64,000 nucleotides of DNA, taken from Billgrantia tianxiuensis (GTDB lineage: Bacteria; Pseudomonadota; Gammaproteobacteria; Pseudomonadales; Halomonadaceae). Below, one piece after another: positions 25,635 through 35,786 of this stretch. The position numbers and the translations under genes are program-made. The first letter of the stretch is position 1; each line of letters begins with the position of its first letter. Under the pieces are notes generated by a model. The model was given only the letters and a program-made list of their open reading frames with translations, did not search any database and had not been told where the DNA came from. The stretch is from positions 496,001 to 560,000 of the forward strand of contig NZ_CP035042.1 in assembly GCF_009834345.1 (NCBI RefSeq). The letters are read 5' to 3'.

Positions 25635-27626
25635 TCAGCCCAGCAGCTCCCGGGCCTGCGCGAGCAGGTTCTCCTTGGTGAAGCCGAAGTGCTTGAACAG
25701 GTCGCCCGCCGGGGCCGATTCACCGTAGGTGGTCATGCCGATCACGCGACCGTCGAGGCCCACGTACTTGTACCAGTAGTCGGCATGGCCGGCTTCGATG
25801 GCGATGCGCTTGGTGACCGCGCGCGGCAGTACCTTTTCACGATACTCGGCGTCCTGGCCGTCGAAGCGGTAGGCCGAGGGCATCGAGACCACGCGCACCG
25901 CGCGCCCCTGGCTCTCCAGTTCGGCCGCGGCTTCCATGGCCAGCGCCACCTCGGAGCCGGTGGCGATCAGGATCAGCTCGGGGGTGCCCTGGCACTCCTT
26001 CAGGACGTAAGCACCGCGCTGGATCTCGGCCAGCTGCTGCTTGCTGCGCTCCTGGTGCGGCAGGTTCTGGCGCGACAGCACCAGCGCGGTGGGGCCGGAG
26101 TTGCGCTTGATTGCCGCGTCCCAGGCGGCAGCGGTCTCCACCGCGTCGCAGGGGCGCCAGGTGCACAGGTTGGGCGTGCTGCGCAGGTTGGTCAGCTGCT
26201 CGATCGGCTGGTGGGTGGGGCCATCCTCGCCCAGGCCGATTGAGTCGTGGGTGAAGACGTAGATGGCGCGCTTGCCCATCAGCGCCGCCATGCGCACCGA
26301 GTTGCGCATGTACTCCATGAAGATCAGGAAAGTGGCGCCGTAGGGAATAAAACCGCCATGCAGCACGATGCCGTTCATGATCGCGCCCATGCCGAACTCG
26401 CGCACGCCGTAGTGCAGGTAGTTGCCGCCCGGATTCTCCCGCGAGATCGGCTTGGCGCCGCTCCAGAAGGTCAGGTTGGAGGGCGCCAGGTCGGCGCTGC
26501 CGCCGAGCAGCTCGGGCAGCTGCGGGCCGAGTTCGTTGAGGCACAGCAGCGATGCCTTGCGCGTGGCGATGGTCTCGCCCTGCTGCTGCATCTTCTCGAT
26601 GAAGGCCTCACTGGTGATCTCCGCCGGCAGCTTGCACTGGGTGCGGCGGCTGAATTCCTTGGCAAGCTCGGGGTGTTCGTCGCGGTAGCGATCGAAGCGC
26701 GTCTGCCACTCGTCCTGCTGCGACTTGCCGCGCTCGCGAGCATCCCAACCCTGGTAGACGGGCTCGGGCACGTGGAAAGGCGCGTGGGGCCAGTCGAGCT
26801 GCTTGCGCGCGGCGGCCACTTCCTCGTCGCCCAGCGGAGCGCCGTGACACTCCTCCTTGCCCTGCTTGTTGGGTGCACCGAAGCCGATGATGGTCTTGCA
26901 GACGATCAGGCTCGGCTTCTCTTCGTGGCTGCGTGCCAGCTCGATGGCGGCCTTGATCTGCTCGGGGTCGTGGCCGTCGACGTTGGGCACCACGTGCCAG
27001 CCATAGGCCTCGAAGCGCTTGGCGGTGTCGTCGGTGAACCAGCCCTCGACCTCGCCGTCGATGGAAATGCCGTTGTCGTCGTAGAACACCGTGAGCTTGC
27101 CCAACCCCAGGGTGCCGGCCAGCGAGCACACCTCATGGGAGATGCCTTCCATCATGCAGCCATCGCCGACAAAGCAATACGTGTTGTGATCGACGATGGT
27201 GTGCCCCGGGCGGTTGAACTGCGCGGCTAGGGTCTTCTCGGCGATGGCCATGCCCACGGCGTTGGCCAGGCCCTGCCCCAGCGGACCGGTAGTGGTTTCG
27301 ACGCCGGGCGCGTAGCCGAACTCAGGGTGGCCGGCGGTCTTGGAGTGCAGCTGGCGGAAGTTGCGCAGTTGCTCGAGCTCCAGCTCGTAGCCGGTCAGGT
27401 GCAGCAGGGAATAGAGCAGCATCGAGCCGTGGCCGTTTGACAGCACGAAGCGGTCGCGGTCGGGCCATTTCGGGTCGTTGGGGTTGTGCTTGAGGTAGTC
27501 GTTCCACAGCACTTCGGCGATGTCGGCCATGCCCATCGGGGCGCCGGGATGGCCGGACTTGGCCTTCTGTACGGCATCCATGGACAGGGCGCGAATGGCA
27601 TTGGCCAGTTCGAAACGGGACGGCAT
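25635..27626 (-). CDS. tkt: Transketolase
   Basis: A 663-residue thiamine-diphosphate enzyme of the pentose phosphate pathway, the same length as E. coli TktA. Motifs are [17 protein letters not shown] near the N terminus, the TPP-binding [12 protein letters not shown], and [24 protein letters not shown] residues in the middle domain. The ATG at 27626 ([12 protein letters not shown]) has GAGGAG 9 bases upstream. It converges with fbaB. In relatives tkt lies directly beside epd-pgk-fba; here the hsp20 pair and fbaB are between. Confidence 0.97.
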   Translation of the reverse strand: MPSRFELANAIRALSMDAVQKAKSGHPGAPMGMADIAEVLWNDYLKHNPNDPKWPDRDRFVLSNGHGSMLLYSLLHLTGYELELEQLRNFRQLHSKTAGHPEFGYAPGVETTTGPLGQGLANAVGMAIAEKTLAAQFNRPGHTIVDHNTYCFVGDGCMMEGISHEVCSLAGTLGLGKLTVFYDDNGISIDGEVEGWFTDDTAKRFEAYGWHVVPNVDGHDPEQIKAAIELARSHEEKPSLIVCKTIIGFGAPNKQGKEECHGAPLGDEEVAAARKQLDWPHAPFHVPEPVYQGWDARERGKSQQDEWQTRFDRYRDEHPELAKEFSRRTQCKLPAEITSEAFIEKMQQQGETIATRKASLLCLNELGPQLPELLGGSADLAPSNLTFWSGAKPISRENPGGNYLHYGVREFGMGAIMNGIVLHGGFIPYGATFLIFMEYMRNSVRMAALMGKRAIYVFTHDSIGLGEDGPTHQPIEQLTNLRSTPNLCTWRPCDAVETAAAWDAAIKRNSGPTALVLSRQNLPHQERSKQQLAEIQRGAYVLKECQGTPELILIATGSEVALAMEAAAELESQGRAVRVVSMPSAYRFDGQDAEYREKVLPRAVTKRIAIEAGHADYWYKYVGLDGRVIGMTTYGESAPAGDLFKHFGFTKENLLAQARELLG

Positions 27627-27963
27627 TTGGGTTAGCTCCTCGCCTGCGGCAGAATGGGGCAAGTCATCGGCGGCCTGCCTGGCCTGCCGGTAGCGTTCTG
27701 GCTGGGCGCCGCAGGAAGGTACGGCGCGGTCGAATTCGGCCGCCTATTGTCGCCGACTTGCCGCCGTGCATCAAATGACGGGTGCCTCCCGGGTGGCAGC
27801 ATGTAAACTCTGGTCCCCATGGTGCTGTGTGCCCGCCCGGCAGGAAGCTGGGGAGTACGCAGCTCGAGGTCCGTCATTTCCGGTTCGACGGTGCCGCTGC
27901 GCCTTGCCGATACTAGCGCTTGCAGATACTAACGCCTGCCGATACACAGAAGGGTCGACACGC
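27627..27963. other. 337-bp divergent tkt-metK intergenic region
   Basis: No gene. It must hold the promoters of tkt (minus) and metK (plus). Visible structure: a near-palindrome TGCCTCCCGGGTGGCA at 27783-27798 and the 16-bp tandem repeats at 27896-27946 just before metK. I see no convincing SAM riboswitch. Confidence 0.6.
27896..27946. repeat. 16-bp tandem repeats before metK
   Basis: Units gatactagcgcttgca (27909-27924) and gatactaacgcctgcc (27925-27940) are flanked by partial copies on both sides. The array ends 17 bases before the metK start codon, so it is in the untranslated leader. Confidence 0.8.
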
Positions 27964-29184
27964 ATGAGCGAATACTCCCTGTTCACCTCCGAATCCGTGT
28001 CCGAAGGGCATCCGGACAAGATTGCCGACCAGATCTCCGATGCGGTGCTGGACGCCATCATTGCCCGTGACAAGCACGCCCGGGTGGCCTGCGAGACGCT
28101 GGTCAAGACCGGTGTGGCCATTGTCGCCGGCGAGATTACCACCTCGGCCTGGGTCGACCTGGAAGAGCTGGTGCGCAAGGTGATCATCGACATCGGCTAC
28201 ACCTCCTCGGAGGTGGGGTTCGACGGCGAGACCTGCGGCGTGCTCAACCTGATCGGCAAGCAGAGCGTGGACATCGCTCAGGGCGTGGATCGCAGCAAGC
28301 CGGAGGACCAGGGCGCGGGCGACCAGGGGCTGATGTTCGGCTACGCCACCAACGAGACCGACTCGTTCATGCCGGCGCCGATCCACTACGCCCATCGCCT
28401 GGTGGAGCGCCAGGCCGAGCTGCGCAAGCATGGCTTGCTGCCGTGGCTGCGTCCGGATGCCAAGAGCCAGATCACCTTCCGCTACGATGAGGCGGGTCAG
28501 CCCTGCGGCGTCGAGGCGGTGGTGCTGTCTACCCAGCACGCGCCGGAGATCGACCAGGAGGAGCTGCGGCGGATGGTCAAGCGCGAGATCATCGAAGAGG
28601 TGATCCCCGCCGAGTGGCTTTCCGAGTCGACCAAGTTCCACATCAATCCCACCGGCAAGTTCGTCATCGGCGGTCCGGTGGGCGACTGCGGCCTCACCGG
28701 GCGCAAGATCATCGTCGACACCTACGGCGGCATGGCGCGCCACGGCGGTGGTGCCTTCTCCGGCAAGGACCCCTCCAAGGTCGACCGCAGCGCGGCCTAT
28801 GCCGGACGCTACGTGGCCAAGAACATCGTTGCCGCGGGGCTTGCCGATCGCTGCGAAATCCAGGTCTCCTACGCCATCGGCGTCGCCGAGCCGACGTCGG
28901 TGTCGATCAACACCTTCGGTACCGGCAAGGTGGACGAGACGCGCATCATCGAACTGGTGCGCGAGCACTTCGACCTGCGCCCCTTCGCCATTACCCGCAT
29001 GCTCGACCTGCTGCACCCGATGTACCAGCTCACGGCAGCCTACGGTCATTTCGGCCGTGACCCCTTCGAGGCCAGTTATCACTGGACCGATACCAACGGT
29101 CAGGAGCACACCGAGACCTTCACCGCTTTCCCCTGGGAGCGCACCGACCGCGCCGCGGCGCTGCGTCAGGCCGCGGGCCTGTAA
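27964..29184 (+). CDS. metK: S-adenosylmethionine synthetase
   Basis: A 406-residue methionine adenosyltransferase, making SAM from methionine and ATP. Motifs are [20 protein letters not shown] at the N terminus, [16 protein letters not shown], and the phosphate loop [19 protein letters not shown] 27964 gives the standard start; the open frame runs upstream through non-coding DNA. The ribosome binding site (AAGGG) is weak. It precedes ahcY on the same strand, but a strong terminator separates them. Confidence 0.97.
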   Translation: MSEYSLFTSESVSEGHPDKIADQISDAVLDAIIARDKHARVACETLVKTGVAIVAGEITTSAWVDLEELVRKVIIDIGYTSSEVGFDGETCGVLNLIGKQSVDIAQGVDRSKPEDQGAGDQGLMFGYATNETDSFMPAPIHYAHRLVERQAELRKHGLLPWLRPDAKSQITFRYDEAGQPCGVEAVVLSTQHAPEIDQEELRRMVKREIIEEVIPAEWLSESTKFHINPTGKFVIGGPVGDCGLTGRKIIVDTYGGMARHGGGAFSGKDPSKVDRSAAYAGRYVAKNIVAAGLADRCEIQVSYAIGVAEPTSVSINTFGTGKVDETRIIELVREHFDLRPFAITRMLDLLHPMYQLTAAYGHFGRDPFEASYHWTDTNGQEHTETFTAFPWERTDRAAALRQAAGL

Positions 29185-29201
29185 TTCTCGGGCTGGAGCC
29201 C

Positions 29202-29237
29202 ACAGCGCCCGATGCCAGCAATGGCATCGGGCGCTGT
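29202..29237 (+). terminator. Intrinsic terminator after metK
   Basis: A perfect 15-bp stem (ACAGCGCCCGATGCC and its complement, 6-base loop) followed by CATTTC, 17 bases past the metK stop. Confidence 0.85.
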
Positions 29238-29341
29238 CATTTCAGGCGCCTGAGAAGCTGCGTGAATGAGATCGGCTTGGCAAGCGAGGGGCGCATAGGC
29301 CTATAGTAGGTGTCACCGTTTTCGCTCGAGAGAGGTGACGC

Positions 29342-30751
<1,410 letters not shown>

Positions 30752-30793
30752 CAGGGCCGCGTACGGCGTCATTGCCGCCGTTGACCAGCCTCT

Positions 30794-30820
30794 CGAACGC
30801 CGCCCTGTGGGCGGCGTTCG
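30794..30820 (+). terminator. Hairpin after ahcY
   Basis: A perfect 12-bp stem CGAACGCCGCCC / GGGCGGCGTTCG with a 3-base loop; no T run, so possibly rho-assisted. Confidence 0.65.
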
Positions 30821-30950
30821 TCGTGCGGTAGGTGACGTTATGTAGCGTCGCTTGTGAGGAAGGGGACCCTTGGCTAGCTTTTGGGTACTCGGAGCGCCGC
30901 TGTGACAGCGCGCCTTCGAGTCCCAGCGAACGACCATAGGAGTGAACGAG

Positions 30951-31283
30951 ATGGATTTTGGTCACTACAAGTCGTGCATCGAAGCCTGCCATGTCTGTGC
31001 CGCTTACTGCGACCGCTGCGCTACTTCATGCCTGCAGGAGGATGACGTCAAGATGATGGCGGAGTGTGTCCGCCTCGATATGCAGTGTGCGCAGATCTGC
31101 CGGCTGGCGGCCTCCTTCATGGCCCAGGGCAGCGAATATGCCAAGCAGCTGTGTCGCCTATGCGCCGACATCTGCAAAGCCTGTGGCGATGAGTGTGCCA
31201 AGCACGAGGCCGAGCATTGTCAGGAGTGTGCCAAGGCGTGCCATCGCTGTGCCGAGGAGTGCACCGCCATGGCGACACAGTAA
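30951..31283 (+). CDS. Cysteine-rich four-helix bundle copper-storage-like protein (DUF326)
   Basis: A 110-residue protein with 19 cysteines, nearly all in Cx2C or Cx3C spacing along predicted helices (SCIEACHVCAAYCDRC; LCRLCADICKACGDEC; CQECAKACHRCAEEC). This is the Csp/DUF326 pattern, in which the core of a four-helix bundle binds many Cu(I) ions. There is no Tat or Sec signal, so it should be cytosolic like Csp3. ATG 30951 is chosen over GTG 30942 because AGGAG (30938-30942) lies 8 bases before it. It lies between ahcY and metF with a DUF6152/DUF6644 pair on the opposite strand. Confidence 0.88.
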   Translation: MDFGHYKSCIEACHVCAAYCDRCATSCLQEDDVKMMAECVRLDMQCAQICRLAASFMAQGSEYAKQLCRLCADICKACGDECAKHEAEHCQECAKACHRCAEECTAMATQ

Positions 31284-31304
31284 GGGCACCCGCCGCGGCA
31301 CGTA

Positions 31305-31769
31305 TCAGTCGTTGACGAAAGCGAGGAAGCGGCCCGCCAGCAACACGGCCGGCCACAGCAACAGCGACAGGATGCCGCCCACGAGCAACTGCCGGGGCGT
31401 GGCGTTTGCCAGCCCCGGCCCCAGGTTGAGCAGCAGGGCATTGGCGAGGGCCAGTGCGATCAATGCCAGCTTGAGGCGAAACAGCGGCATGGCCGCGTAG
31501 CCGCTGGGGTCGGCGAGAAACAGCATTCCCCCGGTCGTCATGGCCAGCAGTAGCCCAACCACCGCCACTGGTTGCAGCAGCCGGCCCAGCTCCCGTGATG
31601 GCAAGCGTTTGCGCCAGCCCAGCAGGCGCAGGTCGAGCGCGACGATGGCGCCGATCAACAGGGCAATTCCCAGCACATGCAGGGCATTGACCGTCGCATA
31701 GCCCCAGCGCGAAAGCCGCACCCACTCGGCGAGAGTAGTGTCCGCGAGCCAGGCCAGCAGGGTGTCCAC
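31305..31769 (-). CDS. Four-TM membrane protein (DUF6644-like)
   Basis: A 154-residue protein with about four hydrophobic segments (around residues 27-47, 65-85, 93-115 and 125-147) and an N-terminal SRWGYATVNALHVLGIALL segment whose His lies in a membrane helix. It resembles DUF6644 and, more loosely, CopD-like copper proteins and heme-binding membrane proteins. It lies 9 bases downstream of a DUF6152-type secreted protein, its regular partner, so the two are probably one operon. Function unknown. Confidence 0.65.
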   Translation of the reverse strand: MDTLLAWLADTTLAEWVRLSRWGYATVNALHVLGIALLIGAIVALDLRLLGWRKRLPSRELGRLLQPVAVVGLLLAMTTGGMLFLADPSGYAAMPLFRLKLALIALALANALLLNLGPGLANATPRQLLVGGILSLLLWPAVLLAGRFLAFVND

Positions 31770-31778
31770 GATGCTCGG

Positions 31779-32129
31779 TCAGATCCTGCCGGGGTAGAGG
31801 ACATAGCGCTCCTCGCCGATCCACAGCTGCTCGGCCTTCAGCAGCCGTTCCCCGGCATGTTCGCCGGAGACCCGCAGCTCCACGCCCTCGGCGAGATCAC
31901 CCTCCGCCAGCCCTGCTCGCTCGTTGCGCCAAGGCTGGCCGACTTCCACGGTCCAAGTCTCGCCATCCACGTCGAGTTGCACCTCGCCGTGAGGGTTGCC
32001 CAGTCGTACCTGAGTGATGGTGCCTTCTATCTCGATGGTTTCGCCACCCACCCAGCCATGGTGGGCCTGGGCCGGTACGAGGAACAACAGTATGACGAGG
32101 GCTAATAGCCACTTTGCCTGGCGGCGCAT
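31779..32129 (-). CDS. Exported DUF6152-like protein
   Basis: A 116-residue exported protein. A signal peptide (MRRQAKWLLALVILLFLV, cleavage near AQA) leaves a mature N terminus HHGW, whose adjacent His residues are a potential metal-binding site. The rest is a small beta-barrel-like domain (GTITQVRLGNPHGEVQLDVDGE) typical of DUF6152. It is paired with the downstream membrane gene. With the copper-storage-like gene next door, a metal role is a reasonable guess but not shown. Confidence 0.7.
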   Translation of the reverse strand: MRRQAKWLLALVILLFLVPAQAHHGWVGGETIEIEGTITQVRLGNPHGEVQLDVDGETWTVEVGQPWRNERAGLAEGDLAEGVELRVSGEHAGERLLKAEQLWIGEERYVLYPGRI

Positions 32130-32196
32130 GTTCGGCTCCTCCTGATGCGGTCTCCTTTCAGGCTAGCTCCGCCGGCATGGGCTGCAAGGTCGATCC

Positions 32197-33126
32197 TTAT
32201 AGCCCGGCCAGGTGCATCAGCAGCGGCAGGTAGGCCGGTATCAGCAGCGGGGCGGCCAGGGTGGTGACCAGCACCGCCAGGGCGCCCTTCTCCGGCTTGA
32301 TGCCGAGTTCCATGGCCACGACCACCACGTTGGCGGCCATCGGCACCACGCCGATCAGCAGCAGGGCCATGGCCAGCTCGGCGGGCAGTGGCAGCATGGC
32401 CTGCAGCAGCAGCACGAGTGCCAGTGCCAGCAGCGGCCACAGGCCGTAGCGCACCGCCACGCAGCCGACCATGAAGCGCAGGTCGATCTCGCGGAACGTG
32501 ACCCGGCCCAGGGTCATGCCGATGATCATCATGCCCAGCAGGGTGTAAGTGGCGGGAAACACCGCCAGGCTGTCCATCAGTGCAGTGGGTGGCATCATGC
32601 CGAGGCCACTGACCAGCAGCGCGGCCAGGAAGGCGTAGATCAAGGGCAGCCGCAAGATCTTGACCAGGCTCTGGCGCACCGAGAACTGCCCGCGCGCACT
32701 GAGATAGAAGCCCACCGTGAACTCGTAGAGCGTCACGCCGAGCAGGCAGAACAGGTACAGCGTCACGCCTTCCGGAGGCAGCAGGATCATGGCGATGGGC
32801 AGGCCGAAATAGCCGGTGTTGCCGGTGCCGGAGGAGAATGCCAGCACCGCGCCCTCCTGTGGCGACAGGAAGCGTTTGGCCAGGGGGTTGATGGCGATGG
32901 CGACCAGGCTCGCCAGCAGGAACAGCGCCAGGGTCAGCAGCAGGTAGTAGGGAGTGGGGCCGCCCAGCAGCAGGCCGCGGAAGAAGGTGACCGGGGCGAT
33001 CAGGTAGATCAGTAGCGTGGCAATTGGGCGAGGGTCGATGGCTAGCCGACGAGCGGCAAGCCAGCCCAGGCCGACGAAGGCCAGCAGCGTCCAAAGAGGA
33101 GCCAACAAGGAACCAGGGTCGATCAT
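32197..33126 (-). CDS. AEC-family transporter
   Basis: A 309-residue membrane protein with about ten hydrophobic segments, arranged like the auxin efflux carrier (AEC) family. The GTGNTGYFGLPIA segment is the conserved discontinuous-helix motif of this fold, and VVPMAANVVVVA is its counterpart in the second half. Bacterial AEC carriers move malate, malonate or other small organic acids. The substrate is unknown. It sits alone between the DUF6152 gene and small hydrophilic genes on the same strand. Confidence 0.8.
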   Translation of the reverse strand: MIDPGSLLAPLWTLLAFVGLGWLAARRLAIDPRPIATLLIYLIAPVTFFRGLLLGGPTPYYLLLTLALFLLASLVAIAINPLAKRFLSPQEGAVLAFSSGTGNTGYFGLPIAMILLPPEGVTLYLFCLLGVTLYEFTVGFYLSARGQFSVRQSLVKILRLPLIYAFLAALLVSGLGMMPPTALMDSLAVFPATYTLLGMMIIGMTLGRVTFREIDLRFMVGCVAVRYGLWPLLALALVLLLQAMLPLPAELAMALLLIGVVPMAANVVVVAMELGIKPEKGALAVLVTTLAAPLLIPAYLPLLMHLAGL

Positions 33127-33213
33127 CGCTCGTCAATCCATCGCCGAAAGCCGATATGATGCCTGTTGTCGGCACGGCTGTCAGCGTCGATCATCGACCC
33201 CGGAAGGCGGGGA

Positions 33214-33543
33214 TCAGCCGTTACGACGATTCGACCTGGCCTGTTCGGCCTTGTCGTCGATATTCTCCTTGTGCGCGCTCTTGTCCCGTGCCACCTGGGC
33301 GCCTCCCACCGGTGTCGTTTCGCGTCGGGTGTCGATGCCGGGTCGCTTGGCGCTGTGCTTCTGGTCATCGACATTGGCATCGGGGCGATAGACGTCATCC
33401 TGGGCGGGGGAGTCTCGTCCCCCCTTGTGTCCCGCTGGCTCGTCAGGGGTGTCGCGTTCGGTCAGCCGGCGTGCTCCTTCACGCAGCGTCTCGCGCTCAT
33501 CCTTGGCTTGTGTATCCTTCCGATCGTGGCGTGAACGATCCAT
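33214..33543 (-). CDS. Hydrophilic, highly charged small protein of unknown function
   Basis: A 109-residue protein made almost entirely of Asp, Glu, Lys, Arg, Gln and small polar residues, with no hydrophobic segment and no Cys. It should be disordered in solution. GAGGAGAG stands just upstream of the ATG, and the frame is open for 109 codons. Such composition is seen in stress-related disordered proteins. The plus-strand frames that overlap it have no start signals, so the minus strand is preferred. It lies 23 bases downstream of the PRC-barrel-like gene and may share its transcript. Confidence 0.6.
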   Translation of the reverse strand: MDRSRHDRKDTQAKDERETLREGARRLTERDTPDEPAGHKGGRDSPAQDDVYRPDANVDDQKHSAKRPGIDTRRETTPVGGAQVARDKSAHKENIDDKAEQARSNRRNG

Positions 33544-33566
33544 GTGACTCTCCTCGTCTCGGCTGA

Positions 33567-33878
33567 TCAGCTACCTTTGCCCTCGTCGCCCATGGTGAAG
33601 GAGGGAGGATCGCTGGCCGGAAAGGTATCGGCATTCGTCTCGTCCAGTTCGCGTTCCTCCTGCTGTGCCCCGGCCTCGGAGGGGGTTATCTCGGTATAGC
33701 CGGGTTCCAGCATCCAACGCTGGTCGCGGTAGGCGAGCAGTTGCTTTGGCACCCAGAAGCGGCTTCCCGTCTCGGTGATGATACCGACCTTCTCGGCGTC
33801 ACTCGCATCGGCCACTTTGCCGACCTGCTTGCCCGCGTCATCGAAGATGGCGGTGCCGGTAATGAGATCCTGCATCAT
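33567..33878 (-). CDS. PRC-barrel-like small protein with ASDPPS tail
   Basis: A 103-residue protein. The N-terminal 55 residues (MQDLITGTAIFDDAGKQVG and KVGIITETGSRFWVPK) look like a small PRC-barrel or DUF2171-type domain. The C terminus carries the short motif DTFPASDPPSF, found as a tail on many small proteobacterial proteins. The start at 33878 has GGAGGGTCGCC just before it; the longer frame from 34046 does not. Function unknown; likely stress or cell-surface related. Confidence 0.75.
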   Translation of the reverse strand: MMQDLITGTAIFDDAGKQVGKVADASDAEKVGIITETGSRFWVPKQLLAYRDQRWMLEPGYTEITPSEAGAQQEERELDETNADTFPASDPPSFTMGDEGKGS

Positions 33879-34239
33879 GGCGACCCTCCTCGTCTGGTTG
33901 AATTGCCCGATCGCTCCTTGCCGAGCAGTGACGACACACTTGTCAGCGTCGTCGTCACTTCGACATGGGTCAACGTGGCTGAGGCGAATTTTTGTTAGCG
34001 AAGTTTGACGCTTTGCAGCCATCGGCTCATTCGCGGCCGAACGCATCGGTTAGGCCGGGTCGTTCTAATCGGGATGATTCTTTATGACCGATATTCATGT
34101 GGCAGCGTGAAACTTTTCATTGGTCAGCGATCTGGCGGGGCGGCAGAATACCTCTATCCAATGATCAGGCTTTTGGCAGGCTGCCACTTCACAGCGACAG
34201 CATGGTGTCGTTGGCGCCTGACACAGTAGAGAGGTTCTC
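33879..34239. other. 361-bp divergent region upstream of metF
   Basis: No gene. A 9-bp inverted repeat AGTGACGAC / GTCGTCACT lies at 33927-33959, just upstream of the PRC-like gene. TGAAACTTTTCA at 34108-34119 resembles a MetR half-site pair but with a 4-base rather than 5-base spacer. Confidence 0.5.
33927..33959. repeat. 9-bp inverted repeat near the PRC-like gene
   Basis: AGTGACGAC and GTCGTCACT are separated by 15 bases, in the 5' leader or promoter area of the minus-strand PRC-like gene. Confidence 0.5.
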
Positions 34240-35076
34240 ATGAGTACGTCGTACCCGCTGGGCATCAGTTTCGAATTCTTCCCCCCCAGCACCGATGCGG
34301 GGCGCGAGAAGCTGATCGGGGTGCGCGACGCCCTGGCTGAGCGGCATCCTCGCTTCTTCTCCGTGACCTATGGCGCCGGCGGCTCGACCCAAGGACGCAC
34401 CCTGGCTACGGTAAGAAGCATTCGCGAAGCGGGCATTACCACGGCGCCGCATCTCTCCTGCATCGGCAGCGAGAAGGCGCAGTTGCGCGATCTTCTCGCT
34501 CAATATCGGGAAGAGGGCATCGACAGCCTCGTCGCCCTGCGTGGCGACCTGCCTTCGGGTATGGGCGGTATCGGCGAGCTGCGCTATGCCAATGAGCTGG
34601 TGGAGTTCATCCGCGAGGAAACCGGCGACCATTTCGAGATCGCGGTAGCCGCCTATCCGGAGTCCCATCCTCAGGCACCCAGCTTCGAGCGCGATCTCGA
34701 GAATTTCGCACGCAAGGTGAAGGCTGGAGCCAATCTGGCCATTACGCAGTACTTCTTCTCGGCCGATGCCTATTTCCACTTCGTCGAGCGTGCTCGCGCA
34801 CTCGGCGTCGAGGCGCCCATCGTTCCCGGCATCATGCCGATCACCAATTACACCAAGCTGGCTCGCTTCTCGGATGCCTGCGGTGCTGAGATCCCACGCT
34901 GGATCCGCAAGCAGCTCGAGGCCTATGGCGACGACAGCGAGGCTATCGTCAAGTTTGGCACCGAGGTGGTGTCGCGGCTGTGCCAGCGCCTGCTGGATGG
35001 CGGAGCGCCGGGCCTGCACTTCTACACCCTCAACCAGGCCGGCCCCTGCCTGCGCATCCTCGACAACCTTGCCTGA
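34240..35076 (+). CDS. metF: 5,10-methylenetetrahydrofolate reductase
   Basis: A 278-residue flavoenzyme giving 5-methyltetrahydrofolate for methionine synthesis. Motifs are ISFEFFPPST at the N terminus (active-site Glu), SVTYGAGGST, ALRGDLP and the TQYFF segment with GIMPITNYTKLARF. Length is typical. AGAGAGG lies 5 bases before the ATG. Together with metK and ahcY, 4-6 kb upstream, it completes the activated methyl cycle apart from methionine synthase, which is not in the window. Confidence 0.96.
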   Translation: MSTSYPLGISFEFFPPSTDAGREKLIGVRDALAERHPRFFSVTYGAGGSTQGRTLATVRSIREAGITTAPHLSCIGSEKAQLRDLLAQYREEGIDSLVALRGDLPSGMGGIGELRYANELVEFIREETGDHFEIAVAAYPESHPQAPSFERDLENFARKVKAGANLAITQYFFSADAYFHFVERARALGVEAPIVPGIMPITNYTKLARFSDACGAEIPRWIRKQLEAYGDDSEAIVKFGTEVVSRLCQRLLDGGAPGLHFYTLNQAGPCLRILDNLA

Positions 35077-35154
35077 CGTTGCCTTGGCGCCACTCTGCAT
35101 CTCGGTCTAGCCTGATTCTGCATGTCCATGGAACCAGGAACAGGAGGACGCTAG

Positions 35155-35691
35155 ATGCGCCATGCAAAACTGACAGGAGTCACCGCAGCCTCCCTGCTGC
35201 TCGCCGCCGGGGTGGCCCAGGCCCAGGAGGGCCATGAGGTCGAGATGAATCTGGTGAGTACCGATGGGGTCGAGGACTCCATCGGAACCATCACCCTCGA
35301 AGACACCGATCACGGTTTATTGCTTACCCCCGAGCTGAGCGGGTTGCCCCCCGGTGTCTACGGCTTCCATGTGCACGAAAACCCCAACTGCGAGCCTGGC
35401 GAGAACGAGGACGGCGAGATGACTGCCGCCGGTGAGGCAGGAGGACACTATGACCCGGAGGATACCGGCACTCACCAAGGCCCCTACGGTGACGGACACC
35501 TCGGCGACCTGCCGGTGCTGATCGTCAACGAGGATGGCGAGGCGACGCTGCCGGTGCTGGCGCCGCGTCTGAGTGTCGAAGACCTCCAGGATCGCAGTCT
35601 GATGATCCACGAGGGTGGCGACACCTATTCCGACGAGCCGGAACTTGGAGGGGGCGGCGACCGCATGGCCTGCGGTGTGATCGAGTCCTGA
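35155..35691 (+). CDS. sodC: Periplasmic Cu/Zn superoxide dismutase
   Basis: A 178-residue exported enzyme. The signal peptide ends near AQAQ. Copper and zinc ligands are visible: HVH in GFHVHENPNC, GGHYDP, the zinc loop THQGPYGDGHLGD, and the late MIHEGGDTYSDEP with the final copper His; one disulfide joins Cys in ENPNC to MACGVIE. The short form of the loop after HVHE resembles E. coli SodC. It protects against periplasmic superoxide. A strong hairpin follows. Confidence 0.95.
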   Translation: MRHAKLTGVTAASLLLAAGVAQAQEGHEVEMNLVSTDGVEDSIGTITLEDTDHGLLLTPELSGLPPGVYGFHVHENPNCEPGENEDGEMTAAGEAGGHYDPEDTGTHQGPYGDGHLGDLPVLIVNEDGEATLPVLAPRLSVEDLQDRSLMIHEGGDTYSDEPELGGGGDRMACGVIES

Positions 35692-35738
35692 TCGGTTCCG
35701 ATACAACCGGTCCTGATGAAAATGGCGGACCAGAAAGG

Positions 35739-35767
35739 CAGAGGCCCTGCCGGTGGCAGGGCCTCTG
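35739..35767 (+). terminator. Terminator hairpin after sodC
   Basis: A perfect 13-bp stem CAGAGGCCCTGCC / GGCAGGGCCTCTG with a 3-base loop, between converging sodC and the TRAP permease gene. Confidence 0.8.
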
Positions 35768-35786
35768 TGTTGATGGCGTCGTAGTG

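Noticed and set aside
27627..29341. SAM or SAH riboswitches in the metK and ahcY leaders
   Set aside because: I could not match their conserved core sequences; the metK-ahcY gap is mostly a plain terminator and a short leader.
34108..34119. MetR box before metF
   Set aside because: TGAA and TTCA are present but separated by 4 rather than 5 bases; chance is likely.
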